Assembly (NCBI GenBank): GCA_902545555.1 | Contig: CACCGK010000001.1 | Location: 1 to 64,000, forward strand | DNA: 64,000 nt | Direction of reading: 5' to 3' | Source: an uncultured Pelagibacteraceae bacterium | GTDB lineage: Bacteria; Pseudomonadota; Alphaproteobacteria; Pelagibacterales; Pelagibacteraceae | Shown: positions 8,173 to 17,150 of the stretch, piece after piece | Layout: each line of letters begins with the position of its first letter | Numbering within the stretch: the stretch's first letter is position 1 | Translations under genes and position numbers: made by a program | The notes under the pieces: generated by a model | What the model was told of the DNA's origin: nothing | Databases searched by the model: none | What the model saw: the letters and a program-made list of their open reading frames with translations, nothing else

Positions 8173-9874
8173 TTCTTTTTTCTTCGTGTCTAATTATCTT
8201 AAATTTTATACTCTTTTGTTTTAGCTCTGCAATAAAATTAGTAAAATTCTTAAGGTTTCTGATAATTAATTTAAATTTAAAATTAATATAATTGGGATTT
8301 TTACCAACCATTTCTAAGCCTGATATATTTAATTTATGGCTTCCTATGAGTGAACTTATATCTCCTAATTGACCTGGCTTATCAGGTAATGACATCCATA
8401 GAGTGGTATTGTATTTTTTTGTTTTTTCCTCTTTTTGCTCTCCTTTATCATGCCAATATCTTCTTATTGCTGCTCTAGCTTTACCTGTTTTAGTTGTTGG
8501 TATCCAGTGAAGTGACGGTGAATTATTTTTAGATATTATGATATTTACTCGATCACCATTTCTTAAAATAGTTTGTAATTCACTTTTGTTTCCATTAATT
8601 TCGCAACCAATTGCTGAATTACCAATTTTAGTATGAACAGCATATGCAAAATCTATAGCAGTTGCGTCTTTAGGTAATTTTATAACTGAACCTTTTGGTG
8701 TAAAACAAAATACGTTTTCTTGAAACATTTGTAGTTTTGTATATTCGTATGAATCTTCGGGATTTTCATTTTTTTCTATAATCTCAACAAGATCTTTTAA
8801 CCAATCATACTCCTTCCAACTTAATGAATTAAATTTTTCTGAAGATTTATACTGCCAATGAGATGCGACACCTCTTTCTGCAAATTCATGCATTTCGTGT
8901 GTTCTAATTTGAATTTCTATTGGTTTTTTATTCGAACCAATTACAGATGTATGAATAGATTTATAACCATTGATTTTTGGAGATGAAATATAATCTTTAA
9001 ATTTTCCCGGTATACAATTCCATTTTTTATGAAAAATACCAAGAGTTTTGTAACAATCGTCTACATTTTTTAAAATTATTCTAAATCCAATAATGTCTGT
9101 TATTTGTTCAAGAGAAACTCTTTTTTTTTGTACTTTTCTCCAAATTGAAAAAGGTGTTTTTTCTCTTCCATGAATCTCTGCATTAATTTCATTATCATTC
9201 AATATTTCACTTAACTCAAAAGATTGTTCTTCAAATAAATCTTTCCTATCCAATTTTATTTCATCAAGTCTTTTTTTTATTAATTTTCTTCCTTCATTAT
9301 TTAAAATTTCAAAAGATAAATCCTCAAGTTCGTCTCTTATTCTATGCATTCCCATTCTATCAGCTAATGGGGCATAAATTTCCATAGTTTCTTGAGCTAT
9401 CCTTTTTCTTTTTTCTTCTTTTGTGATTGCTTTAATCGTCCTCATATTATGTAATCGATCAGCAATTTTCACTAACAGAACTCTGATGTCTTTTGATGTT
9501 GCTAAAATTAATTTTCTAAAATTTTCAACTTTAGAATTAGCTCCAGCTGAATTTTCAAATGCTGAAATTTTAGTTACACCATCTACTAAATCAGCAACCT
9601 CATCTCCAAATTCTTGTTTGATAGTTTCATACGTTGCAAAAGTGTCTTCTATGGTGTCATGCAATAGACCTGTTGTAATTGTAGCGCTATCTAATTTTAA
9701 TTCAGTTAAAATATTTGCAACCTCAATTGGGTGAACAGAATAAGGATCACCCGAGGCTCTTTTTTGACTCTTATGTGCTTTAACAGCAAAATTATATGCT
9801 TTATCTAATTTTTCAGGATTAAGAAATTTATTATAATTCTTAACTTTATTTATAAGTTCATTTGAATTAAGCAT
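8129..9874 (-). CDS. rel: Bifunctional (p)ppGpp synthetase/hydrolase, short Rel/SpoT type
   Basis: This enzyme makes and degrades the alarmone (p)ppGpp. In order it has an HD hydrolase domain (about 20-180, HSQKRASGDPYSVHP-like start, LLHDTIEDT, VKIADRLHNMRT), a synthetase domain (about 220-350, IIGFRIIL and GKFKDYI, the basic variant seen in bifunctional enzymes), a TGS domain (about 375-440, VFCFTPKGSVIKLPK) and a C-terminal ACT domain (about 490-565, MSLPDKPGQLGDISSLIGSH). It is 581 residues long, while usual Rel/SpoT proteins have about 700-750. The missing part is the helical plus zinc-finger/RRM module that normally sits between TGS and ACT. Both catalytic halves look intact. Confidence 0.92.
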   Translation of the reverse strand: MLNSNELINKVKNYNKFLNPEKLDKAYNFAVKAHKSQKRASGDPYSVHPIEVANILTELKLDSATITTGLLHDTIEDTFATYETIKQEFGDEVADLVDGVTKISAFENSAGANSKVENFRKLILATSKDIRVLLVKIADRLHNMRTIKAITKEEKRKRIAQETMEIYAPLADRMGMHRIRDELEDLSFEILNNEGRKLIKKRLDEIKLDRKDLFEEQSFELSEILNDNEINAEIHGREKTPFSIWRKVQKKRVSLEQITDIIGFRIILKNVDDCYKTLGIFHKKWNCIPGKFKDYISSPKINGYKSIHTSVIGSNKKPIEIQIRTHEMHEFAERGVASHWQYKSSEKFNSLSWKEYDWLKDLVEIIEKNENPEDSYEYTKLQMFQENVFCFTPKGSVIKLPKDATAIDFAYAVHTKIGNSAIGCEINGNKSELQTILRNGDRVNIIISKNNSPSLHWIPTTKTGKARAAIRRYWHDKGEQKEEKTKKYNTTLWMSLPDKPGQLGDISSLIGSHKLNISGLEMVGKNPNYINFKFKLIIRNLKNFTNFIAELKQKSIKFKIIRHEEKRNAFTQKILKYFKKN

Positions 9875-9895
9875 AATTAATATTATACCACTAAA

Positions 9896-10414
9896 TCAAA
9901 TTTGTTTAATAGATCTAATGTCTCTATCAGGAAGTAGAGAAATCAAGGTTTTAACATCAATTTGTTTATCAGGGTGGATCCAATTCTTTTGAATCTCAAA
10001 TAATGGAAATAATACAAAGTTTCTTTTGTGCATCATTTTGTGAGGCAAGTTAATTTTAGAATTTTTGGTTGATACCAATTTATTAAAATCGATTATATCT
10101 AAATCACATGTACGAGGAGCATTTTTTTTTGCTTTTTTTCTACCTAATTGAATTTCTATAGTCTTGCAAATTTTTAATAGTTCTTGAGGACTGTAATAGC
10201 ATTTTAATTTTAAAATTATATTTAAGAACCTAGGTTTTCTTGGATCAGGCCAGGAAGGGGTTTCATAATAACTGGATACCGAAAGAAAATCTAAATCATG
10301 TTCTACTAATAAAAATTTTGCTTTTTCTATATTTGTTTTTCTTAAACCTAAATTTGAACCTATTCCTAAAAAAACAATTTTAGCTTGATTTTCTAATATA
10401 TCTTGCCTTTTCAC
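9896..10414 (-). CDS. folK: 2-amino-4-hydroxy-6-hydroxymethyldihydropteridine pyrophosphokinase
   Basis: FolK (HPPK) transfers pyrophosphate from ATP to the pterin in folate synthesis. Signatures are FLGIGSNLG at the N-terminus, YYETPSW and the [13 protein letters not shown] block that binds ATP and magnesium. An ATG-initiated reading would start at 10474 and overlap smpB by 95 bases, giving a poorly conserved tail. The in-frame GTG at 10414 gives 172 residues and a 35-base overlap, so I prefer it. No usable start exists after the smpB stop. Confidence 0.88.
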   Translation of the reverse strand: MKRQDILENQAKIVFLGIGSNLGLRKTNIEKAKFLLVEHDLDFLSVSSYYETPSWPDPRKPRFLNIILKLKCYYSPQELLKICKTIEIQLGRKKAKKNAPRTCDLDIIDFNKLVSTKNSKINLPHKMMHKRNFVLFPLFEIQKNWIHPDKQIDVKTLISLLPDRDIRSIKQI

Positions 10415-10850
10415 GGTTCCAATCTCTACTCTTTTTTGTTGCTCTTTTATCATATTGCTTTTTTCCTTTAGCAACTGCTAATTCTATTTTGGCCTTTCCT
10501 TTTTTAAAATACATTTTTGTCGGAACTAATGTGAAACCATCTCTTTGCATTTTACCTATTAATTTATTTATTTCTTTTTTATTAAGAAGTAATTTTCTAT
10601 CATCCGTTGGATTATGATTAGAATAACTGGCTTGCTTGTATGGAGATATATGTGAATTAATTAAAACAATTTCACCTCCCTTTTCAACAGCATAAGACTC
10701 AGCGATATTCACCTTGCCCTCTCTTACTGATTTAATCTCTGATCCTTTTAAAACAATTCCAGCTTCAAAAAGATCTTCAAAAAAATAGTTAAAACTAGCT
10801 TTTCTATTTAAACAAATGATTTTCAAACCAGGATTGGTTTTTTTGTTCAT
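10380..10850 (-). CDS. smpB: SsrA-binding protein SmpB
   Basis: SmpB binds tmRNA and delivers it to stalled ribosomes for trans-translation. The 156 residues contain the family blocks [40 protein letters not shown] and the basic C-terminal tail ([19 protein letters not shown]) that enters the mRNA channel. The start shares one base with the dapA stop. The tmRNA gene itself is not in this window. The dapA-smpB neighbourhood is common in alphaproteobacteria. Confidence 0.96.
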   Translation of the reverse strand: MNKKTNPGLKIICLNRKASFNYFFEDLFEAGIVLKGSEIKSVREGKVNIAESYAVEKGGEIVLINSHISPYKQASYSNHNPTDDRKLLLNKKEINKLIGKMQRDGFTLVPTKMYFKKGKAKIELAVAKGKKQYDKRATKKSRDWNREKARYIRKSS

Positions 10851-11731
10851 TAAATTAACTTAGCAGACTGAAGAGCATTTTTTACAATTTCTTTTGTTGT
10901 GTCTGTTACTTTTACAAGTGGCAGTCTTACATTATCATCACAAAGTCCTAAAAGTTTTGCAGCAAATTTTACAGGACTAGGATTGCTCTCAACAAACATT
11001 GAGTGATGAACTGGTTGTAATATTTTATCTAATCTTTCTGCTTCTTGCATTTCATTATCAGTGTCTGATTTGGAAAATTTTTGAAAATCTGAACAAAGCT
11101 TAGGTGCAATATTAGCGGTTACACTGATAGTTCCTACACCCCCACGTTTATTAAATTCAAAAGCATTATCATCATTACCTGTTAATTGAATAAAATCTTT
11201 ACCCATTTTTTCAAGTGTCTGATTAACTCTATCTAAATCACCTGTTGCATCTTTAACACCTACTATATTTTTTAATTCATACAGTCTAGCCATTGTATCC
11301 ACTGACATATCAATCACAGATCTACCAGGAATATTATAAATTATAATTGGGAGACCACACTTGTCATTAATTGCTTTATAATGTTGATACAAGCCCTCTT
11401 GGGTTGGTTTGTTGTAATAAGGTGTAACTATCAAAGCACCACTAGCTCCTGCTTTTTCTGCATGTGTGGTTAAAGAAATCGCCTCCTCTGTTGAGTTTGA
11501 GCCTGTACCAGCAATAACTGGAATTTTTCCATTACTTTCTTTTATGCATAAATCTATTACTCTTTGATGCTCATCATGACTTAACGTAGGAGATTCACCT
11601 GTTGTACCAGCTGGTACAAGACCATTGGTACCATTATCAATGTGGAAATGGATTAATTTTATATATGCTTCCTCATCTAGACCATTATTTTTAAATGGTG
11701 TAATTAAAGCAACATTTGATCCTTTAAACAT
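10850..11731 (-). CDS. dapA: 4-hydroxy-tetrahydrodipicolinate synthase
   Basis: DapA condenses pyruvate with aspartate semialdehyde in the lysine/diaminopimelate pathway. The 293-residue TIM barrel has the catalytic lysine K160 in [12 protein letters not shown]132 in IIYNIPGR and T43 in [10 protein letters not shown]. It is the first gene of the minus-strand run ending at recO and is divergent from the lytic transglycosylase across a 43-base gap. Confidence 0.96.
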   Translation of the reverse strand: MFKGSNVALITPFKNNGLDEEAYIKLIHFHIDNGTNGLVPAGTTGESPTLSHDEHQRVIDLCIKESNGKIPVIAGTGSNSTEEAISLTTHAEKAGASGALIVTPYYNKPTQEGLYQHYKAINDKCGLPIIIYNIPGRSVIDMSVDTMARLYELKNIVGVKDATGDLDRVNQTLEKMGKDFIQLTGNDDNAFEFNKRGGVGTISVTANIAPKLCSDFQKFSKSDTDNEMQEAERLDKILQPVHHSMFVESNPSPVKFAAKLLGLCDDNVRLPLVKVTDTTKEIVKNALQSAKLI

Positions 11732-11774
11732 AAATACTTATAACATAGTTTAAAGATTCATATACTAAAAGATT

Positions 11775-14000
11775 ATGCTCAAAAAAATATTATTTTTAGG
11801 TTACATCGTATCAATATTAATATTTTCAAATAATCTCTTTGCTGAAATCAATTCAGTTGTACCTTTAAAAAAACCTGTTTTAAGCAAAGAAGAAATTCAA
11901 AAGAAAATATCTATAAATATCCTTAAGCCATTAAAGAAGCCCAAGAAAACCAAAGAAATTAAAATCGAAGAAGTGATTGTTAAAAAAGAGTTGGTTTTAA
12001 AAGAAAAAAAATTAAGTTTTAAAATACCGAAGAAAAAACCAACTATAGCTGGCACTAGCACAGCTAAAAATATTAAGATTTCAAGATATTATAGCAAAAA
12101 AGACTTTGGGCTAGCTAAAAAGGCCATTTCAGAAATGCAAAAAAGCAAATGGTCATCTGCACTTAAAATAGCAAAAAAAGCAAAAGATAACTCTATTTAT
12201 AATTTTATACAATGGAGACATCTTTTAACGTCAGGTAACCAGGCGTCTTTTTACGATTATCAAGTTTTTTTAAATAAAAATCCAGATTATCCTAGAATAA
12301 GCAGAGTTAAATATCTTGCTGAGCATAAACTATCCACGGAGAGTGTTTCACCTAAAAAAATAATAAAATGGTTTGGTGAAAATGATCCATTAAGTGGTTA
12401 TGGAAAAATGATACTTGGAGAAAGTCATATTTTAATTGGAGACAAAAATAAAGGTACAAAACTAATTAAAGAAGGTTGGGTTACAGCAGATTTATCCAAA
12501 AATGAATTAAAATATTTTAGAAAAAAATATAAAAAATATTTAAATGCTGATGACTATATTAAACGAGCTGATTATTTAGCTTGGAATGGGGATCATTGGG
12601 ATTTACGAAGGTTAATAAGGTATCTGCCAAAAGATTACGAACTTTTATATAATGCAAGACATCTTTTAATGACCAAAGGTTATGGGGTTGACCAAGCTAT
12701 AGCAAATGTTCCTCAAAAATTTAAGAATGATGCTGGTTTAAACTATGACCGATTGAAATGGAGAAGAAAAAAAGGACGTGTAGATTCTTCAACAGAAATC
12801 TTATTAAAAATAAGAAATGATAAAGAGTATTTAGTTAGGCCTGACAAATGGTGGAAAGAAAGAGAAATTATCTCAAGAGCATTGCTTTATAAAAAGAAAT
12901 ATGAAATTTCATATAAAATTTCAAGTAATCATGGAATGACTGAAGGAGCTGAATATGCAGCTGCTGAATGGATGAGTGGATGGATAGCTTTAAGTTTTTT
13001 AAATGATCCAATAACTGCTAAAAATCATTTTAGAAATTTTTATGAAAATGTTAGTTATCCAATAAGTTTGTCTAGAGGTGCCTATTGGCTTGGGAGAGCA
13101 TATGAGAAAATAGGCGAAAGAGAGCAATCAAATAATTGGTACAGAGAAGCCACAAAATATCTTACTACTTACTATGGTCAGCTAGCTTTTTTAAAATTAA
13201 ATCCAAATGGAAAATTTGAGTTAGAAAAAGATATGGAAATTGATCCAAAATATAGAATTCAATTTTTTAATAAAGAGCTTGTAAAAATTTCTTATCTTCT
13301 AGATGAATTAAAGAAAGACAAATATACAAAACATATTTTAAGGCATTTAGCTAACGACAATATAGCTAAGGGCAGTGAAGTTTTGGCTGCAGAATTAGCT
13401 ACAAGCATAAACAGATATGACTTTGCTATTCAGGTTTCAAAAATTGCGTCTTATCAAAAAAGATTTCATAATAAATACAATTATCCAATAATTAGTACTC
13501 CTAAATATATTAATAAAAGAAAAATTCCAGAAAGTGCTTTGATCTTATCTATAATTAGACAAGAAAGTGAATTTGATTTGGAAGCTAATAGTCATGCTGG
13601 TGCAAAAGGATTAATGCAATTGATGCCCTACACAGCAAAATTAGTTTCAAAACAAGCCAAACTTCCTTATTCAAAATCAAGATTAACCACTGATCCAGAA
13701 TATAATATTAATTTAGGCTCACATTATATTGCAGGTTTAATTCTACAATACGATGGCGCATACCCTTTTGCAGTTGCTGCTTATAATGCTGGACCCAACA
13801 GAGTTAAATATTGGAAAAAAATAAATAAAGATCCACAAAAAAAACAAGTTGATTATGTTGATTGGGTTGAATTAATTAAATTTAGAGAAACAAGAAATTA
13901 CGTACAACGTGTTATGGAAAATTATAATGTATATAGATATATTTTGGAACAACGGCCTGTACCAATGATAAACTTTTTTAAAGATCAGCCTCTATTTTAG
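11775..14000 (+). CDS. Lytic murein transglycosylase (soluble Slt70 type)
   Basis: The enzyme cleaves peptidoglycan glycan strands in the periplasm. An N-terminal hydrophobic stretch ending in NNLFA/E is a likely signal peptide (residues 1-23), followed by a lysine- and proline-rich linker. A long alpha-helical superhelical region (about 90-570) precedes the C-terminal SLT catalytic domain, where ALILSIIRQESEFD contains the catalytic E597 and GAKGLMQLMPYTA, LGSHYIAGL and AVAAYNAGPNRV follow. The architecture matches Slt70. The stop codon is followed immediately by the 3' end of tRNA-Ser on the other strand. Confidence 0.93.
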   Translation: MLKKILFLGYIVSILIFSNNLFAEINSVVPLKKPVLSKEEIQKKISINILKPLKKPKKTKEIKIEEVIVKKELVLKEKKLSFKIPKKKPTIAGTSTAKNIKISRYYSKKDFGLAKKAISEMQKSKWSSALKIAKKAKDNSIYNFIQWRHLLTSGNQASFYDYQVFLNKNPDYPRISRVKYLAEHKLSTESVSPKKIIKWFGENDPLSGYGKMILGESHILIGDKNKGTKLIKEGWVTADLSKNELKYFRKKYKKYLNADDYIKRADYLAWNGDHWDLRRLIRYLPKDYELLYNARHLLMTKGYGVDQAIANVPQKFKNDAGLNYDRLKWRRKKGRVDSSTEILLKIRNDKEYLVRPDKWWKEREIISRALLYKKKYEISYKISSNHGMTEGAEYAAAEWMSGWIALSFLNDPITAKNHFRNFYENVSYPISLSRGAYWLGRAYEKIGEREQSNNWYREATKYLTTYYGQLAFLKLNPNGKFELEKDMEIDPKYRIQFFNKELVKISYLLDELKKDKYTKHILRHLANDNIAKGSEVLAAELATSINRYDFAIQVSKIASYQKRFHNKYNYPIISTPKYINKRKIPESALILSIIRQESEFDLEANSHAGAKGLMQLMPYTAKLVSKQAKLPYSKSRLTTDPEYNINLGSHYIAGLILQYDGAYPFAVAAYNAGPNRVKYWKKINKDPQKKQVDYVDWVELIKFRETRNYVQRVMENYNVYRYILEQRPVPMINFFKDQPLF

Positions 14001-14092
14001 TGGCGGAAGAGGAGGGATTCGAACCCTCGGTACAAGTTTCCTCGCACGGTCATTTAGCAAACGACTGGTTTCAGCCTCTCACCCACTCTTCC
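14001..14092 (-). tRNA. tRNA-Ser (anticodon GCU)
   Basis: The minus strand folds as a class II tRNA of 92 nt with the 3' CCA encoded. The acceptor stem is GGAAGAG paired with CTCTTCC, and the TTCGAATC T-loop lies in the GAGGGTTCGAATCCCTC arm. The anticodon loop is TTTGCTAAA, giving GCU. The long variable arm is typical of serine tRNA. Its CCA end touches the stop codon of the transglycosylase gene. Confidence 0.95.
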
Positions 14093-14119
14093 GTATGACA
14101 TTGTGTATTAAGCGATTGT

Positions 14120-14149
14120 ATTGAAAATTCAATATATATAAAGTAATTA
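14120..14149 (+). promoter_or_regulatory. Possible promoter/operator upstream of soxB
   Basis: The 67-base gap between tRNA-Ser and soxB holds a palindrome ATTGAA-AA-TTCAAT (14120-14133). TTGAAA (14121-14126) is followed 17 bases later by TAATTA (14144-14149), 11 bases before the ATG. A dyad overlapping a promoter would suit a regulator of sarcosine use, but the AT richness makes chance matches likely. The gap is too short for a glycine riboswitch. Confidence 0.33.
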
Positions 14150-14159
14150 TTCAATTATT

Positions 14160-15413
14160 ATGAGAAATAAGTACTCAGTATTTTCGTTAATTAAAAATGC
14201 TATTTCATATCATGAAAATTGGCAAAGAGCATGGAAAGATCCTGCTCCTAAAAAAGAGTACGATGCAATAATTGTTGGTGGTGGTGGCCACGGATTAGCA
14301 ACAGCCTATTATTTAGCAAAAAAACACAACATGAATAATATTGCTGTAGTCGAGAAAGGTTGGATTGGTGGTGGAAATACTGGTCGTAATACTACTATAA
14401 TTAGATCAAATTATTTATGGGACGCCAGTGCGGGTTTATATGATCATGCGTTAAAAATTTGGGAAGGTTTATCTCAAGAATTAAACTACAATGTAATGTT
14501 TAGTCAAAGAGGCGTAATGAATCTTGCACATAATTTACAAGATGTTAGAGATTTAAAAAGAAGAACACATGCAAATAGACTAAATGGAATTGATGCGGTT
14601 TACTTAAGTACCGAAGAGGTAAAAAAGTTTTGTCCAATTATAAATACATCACCAGATATTAGATATCCTGTTTTAGGAGGAACTTTACAACGAAGAGCTG
14701 GTACAGCAAGACACGATGCAGTTGCTTGGGGATATGCAAGAGGAGCTGATGCAATGGGTGTTGATATTATTCAAAATTGTGAAGTTAAAGGAATAAAAAG
14801 AAATGGAGATAGTGTTGAAGGAATAGAAACAACAAAAGGATTTATAAAAACTAAGAAAGTTGGTGTAGTTGCAGCTGGTCATTCTAGTGTAATAGCTAAT
14901 ATGGCTGGTCTAAGACTTCCACTTGAAAGTAAACCTTTACAGGCTTTAGTTTCTGAACCTGTAAAACCAATTATTGATACAGTTGTAATGTCTAATGCAG
15001 TACATGCTTATGTTAGTCAATCTGACAAAGGAGAATTAGTCATTGGTGCTGGAACAGATGATTATGTTTCTTATACTCAAAAAGGTAGTCATCAAATAGT
15101 TGAAGGAACACTAAATGCTATTTTAGAATTATATCCAATTTTCAGTAGAATGAGAATGTTAAGACAGTGGGGAGGAATAGTAGATATTTGTCCTGACGCT
15201 AGTCCAATTTTAAGTAAAACTTCCATTAAAGGATTATACTTTAATTGTGGTTGGGGTACTGGAGGATTTAAAGCAACTCCTGGATCAGGAGATTTATTTG
15301 CTCACACTATTGCAAACGATGAACCCCACAAACTTAATGCTGCATTTAATTTAAATAGATTTGTAAGCGGAGACCTTGTTGATGAGCATGGTGCTGCAGC
15401 AGTTGCTCATTAA
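14160..15413 (+). CDS. soxB: Sarcosine oxidase beta subunit
   Basis: SoxB is the FAD/FMN subunit of heterotetrameric sarcosine oxidase, which demethylates sarcosine to glycine and feeds formaldehyde into the folate pool. The 417 residues contain the dinucleotide fold [18 protein letters not shown] (residues 35-52), [15 protein letters not shown] and the conserved [14 protein letters not shown], where H185 corresponds to the histidine that carries covalent FMN in characterised enzymes. The C-terminal [13 protein letters not shown] and [14 protein letters not shown] blocks are intact. Its TAA overlaps the ATG of soxD. The gene looks complete, unlike its downstream partners. Confidence 0.95.
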   Translation: MRNKYSVFSLIKNAISYHENWQRAWKDPAPKKEYDAIIVGGGGHGLATAYYLAKKHNMNNIAVVEKGWIGGGNTGRNTTIIRSNYLWDASAGLYDHALKIWEGLSQELNYNVMFSQRGVMNLAHNLQDVRDLKRRTHANRLNGIDAVYLSTEEVKKFCPIINTSPDIRYPVLGGTLQRRAGTARHDAVAWGYARGADAMGVDIIQNCEVKGIKRNGDSVEGIETTKGFIKTKKVGVVAAGHSSVIANMAGLRLPLESKPLQALVSEPVKPIIDTVVMSNAVHAYVSQSDKGELVIGAGTDDYVSYTQKGSHQIVEGTLNAILELYPIFSRMRMLRQWGGIVDICPDASPILSKTSIKGLYFNCGWGTGGFKATPGSGDLFAHTIANDEPHKLNAAFNLNRFVSGDLVDEHGAAAVAH

Positions 15414-15580
15414 TGTTTTTAATAAACTGTCCATACTGTGGAGAACGAGATCAGCAAGAATTTAAGGCTGGTGGTGAAGCTCATATCGAGAGACCTAAAC
15501 AACCAACAGAATTAAGTGATGATGAGTGGGCAGAATATTTATTTATGGGAAAAGTGCATAGAAGCAGGTCGAGAGTTTAA
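15413..15580 (+). pseudogene. soxD: Truncated sarcosine oxidase delta subunit (soxD 5' part)
   Basis: The ATG at 15413 overlaps the soxB stop. The first 45 residues are recognisable SoxD, with the zinc-binding NCPYCGERDQQEF, GGEAHIERP and LSDDEWAEYLFM. Full-length SoxD has about 90-100 residues and more conserved sequence after YLF. Here the reading continues for only ten unrelated residues to a stop at 15578-15580. From about 15537 the DNA is soxA coding sequence in another frame. The break is at the TATTTATTTATG stretch (15536-15547). The gene is therefore 3'-truncated by a deletion or by an assembly error. Confidence 0.85.
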
Positions 15581-16052
15581 CATTACGCCTTATGGAACTG
15601 AAACAATGCACTTATTAAGAGCAGAAAAAGGTTTCATAATTGTAGGACAAGATACAGATGGAACAATGACTCCTATCGATCTTCAAATGGATTGGATAGT
15701 AAGTAAGAAGAAATACGATTTCATAGGAAAAAGATCTCTTTATAGATCTGATACAATGAGAGAAGATAGAAAGCAATTAATAGGTTTATTAACTGATGAT
15801 CCAAATATTGTTTTAGAAGAAGGAGCACAAATAGTTTCTGAGTTAAATCAAAGTCCAGTAGAAATGCTTGGACATGTAACTTCAAGTTATTTCAGTCCAA
15901 ACCTAAAGAAATCAATAGCACTTGCAGTAGTTAGAGGTGGAAAAGATATGATGGGAAAAAAACTTTTTGTGCCCATGGAAAATAAAAATATTAATGTCAC
16001 TGTTGCGAATCCAGTATTTTATGATGAGAAAAATGAGAGGTTAAATGCTTAA
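15516..16052 (+). pseudogene. soxA: C-terminal remnant of sarcosine oxidase alpha subunit (soxA)
   Basis: From about 15537 the frame encodes YLWEKCIEAGREF, ITPYGTETMHLLRAEKGF, IIVGQDTDGT and IGKRSLYR, the C-terminal GcvT-like (folate-binding) part of SoxA. About 170 residues remain, whereas the complete subunit has about 950-1000, so the N-terminal thioredoxin-like/ferredoxin-like and NAD-binding domains are missing. The apparent ATG cluster at 15516 belongs to soxD sequence read out of frame and is not a credible native start. There are no internal stops or frameshifts in the remnant, so the loss is recent or an assembly artefact. It overlaps the start of soxG by eight bases, as in intact operons. 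Confidence 0.85.
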
Positions 16053-16608
16053 CTATAATTCAGTTATTAAAAATGAAATTAAGCACGAAAGTATTTCTGT
16101 AAAGGAAATCTCTCCAGTAATAAAAATTAATTTGAGAGGTAAAAAAAGAGAATTTTTAACAAATGTTGGTAAAAATCTTAACATGATCTTACCTACAGAA
16201 GCAAACACTTCAACAACAAGTGATAAATTAACAGCAATATGGCTTAGCCCAGACGAATGGATGATAATCTCAAATGAGCTGGCAAGTAAAGACACAAATA
16301 AATCCGATCTATATGAAATGTTATTTAATAGTATTTCAAAAACAAATTTAGGTGCTGCTATAGATGTAACAGATCAATTTGTTCAATTAGAACTTAAAGG
16401 TGAAAATGTCTATGAAATTTTTTCAGCAGGATCTCCCTTTAATTTTAATGAATTTAAAGAAAAAAAAGGATCAACAACTCAGACAGTTTTAAATCATGTA
16501 GATGTAATTCTGCAACATAAAGATGAAAATATTTTAAATCTGTTTGTTAGAAGATCTTTTGCTGAACACCTTTTCTCATGGATTGAAGACTGTGCTTCAA
16601 GATTATAA
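16045..16608 (+). CDS. soxG: Sarcosine oxidase gamma subunit
   Basis: SoxG is the small GcvT-like subunit of heterotetrameric sarcosine oxidase. The 187 residues show AIWLSPDEWMIIS, AAIDVTDQFVQLELKG and the C-terminal HVDVILQHKDENILNLFVRRSFAEHLFSW pattern of the family. The gene looks complete and lies in the expected last position of soxBDAG. Without an intact alpha subunit it would have no partner. It ends two bases before the stop of the convergent nuclease gene. Confidence 0.88.
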   Translation: MLNYNSVIKNEIKHESISVKEISPVIKINLRGKKREFLTNVGKNLNMILPTEANTSTTSDKLTAIWLSPDEWMIISNELASKDTNKSDLYEMLFNSISKTNLGAAIDVTDQFVQLELKGENVYEIFSAGSPFNFNEFKEKKGSTTQTVLNHVDVILQHKDENILNLFVRRSFAEHLFSWIEDCASRL

Positions 16609-16610
16609 AC

Positions 16611-17138
16611 TTATTTTTTTCTTCTAAAGTCCCATGGCATTTCAAATTTACCTTGCCAAAGGCCTTTTTTTTCATTTTTAGCATTAATTTCGTTTGATAT
16701 ATATTTTTTTGAGTATTTTCTATAAGCTACTGCATAACCGTTTGAAACTAGCCAAGAATTCAGATTTAAATTTCTTTTATAGCACTCTCCAATTAATCTT
16801 TTATATCTATCAATATCCAAAATTTTACAAGTTATTACTTTGTTATTTATTTTTTTTTTTAATTTTTGAGTTGAAATTTTTCCACATGGATAATCTTTAG
16901 TAAAAGTAAAAAAAATTATTGTTAAATATGGTTTTTTACACATTTGCTTAAATTCAGGTGCATCAATTCCATGCAATCTTATCTTTTTTGAATTTATTTT
17001 TATTGTATCACCATCAATAATTTGAGCATTTCCAGAAATTTCTTTAATCTCTTCAGACCTAACATCGTTATATGTGAGAATAAAAAAAATCGAACAGATT
17101 ATAATTAATATTATCGCTTTCCTTTTTGTAAAAAACAT
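16611..17138 (-). CDS. Thermonuclease-family (SNase-like) secreted or membrane-anchored nuclease
   Basis: A staphylococcal-nuclease fold is indicated by QIIDGDTIKINSKKIRLHGIDAPE and DIDRYKRLIGECY, which hold the Arg/Glu and second Arg expected at the active site, and by WLVSNGYAVAYRKYSK. An N-terminal hydrophobic segment (about 8-24) should export or anchor it, so it probably acts in the periplasm on nucleic acids. At 175 residues it is the normal size for small bacterial members. A nutrient-scavenging role is plausible but not shown. Confidence 0.85.
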   Translation of the reverse strand: MFFTKRKAIILIIICSIFFILTYNDVRSEEIKEISGNAQIIDGDTIKINSKKIRLHGIDAPEFKQMCKKPYLTIIFFTFTKDYPCGKISTQKLKKKINNKVITCKILDIDRYKRLIGECYKRNLNLNSWLVSNGYAVAYRKYSKKYISNEINAKNEKKGLWQGKFEMPWDFRRKK

Positions 17139-17150
17139 TTTTAAAAAATA

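Noticed and set aside
10415-10474. ATG start of folK at 10474
   Set aside because: It would overlap smpB by 95 bases and add residues without family similarity; GTG at 10414 is more plausible.
14093-14159. Glycine riboswitch before soxB
   Set aside because: The gap is only 67 bases, too short for a glycine aptamer, and shows none of its conserved core.
15516-15536. ATG cluster as a native start of the GcvT-like open reading frame
   Set aside because: These ATGs are out-of-frame soxD sequence; homology to SoxA begins only at about 15537, so the frame is a deletion remnant, not a new gene.
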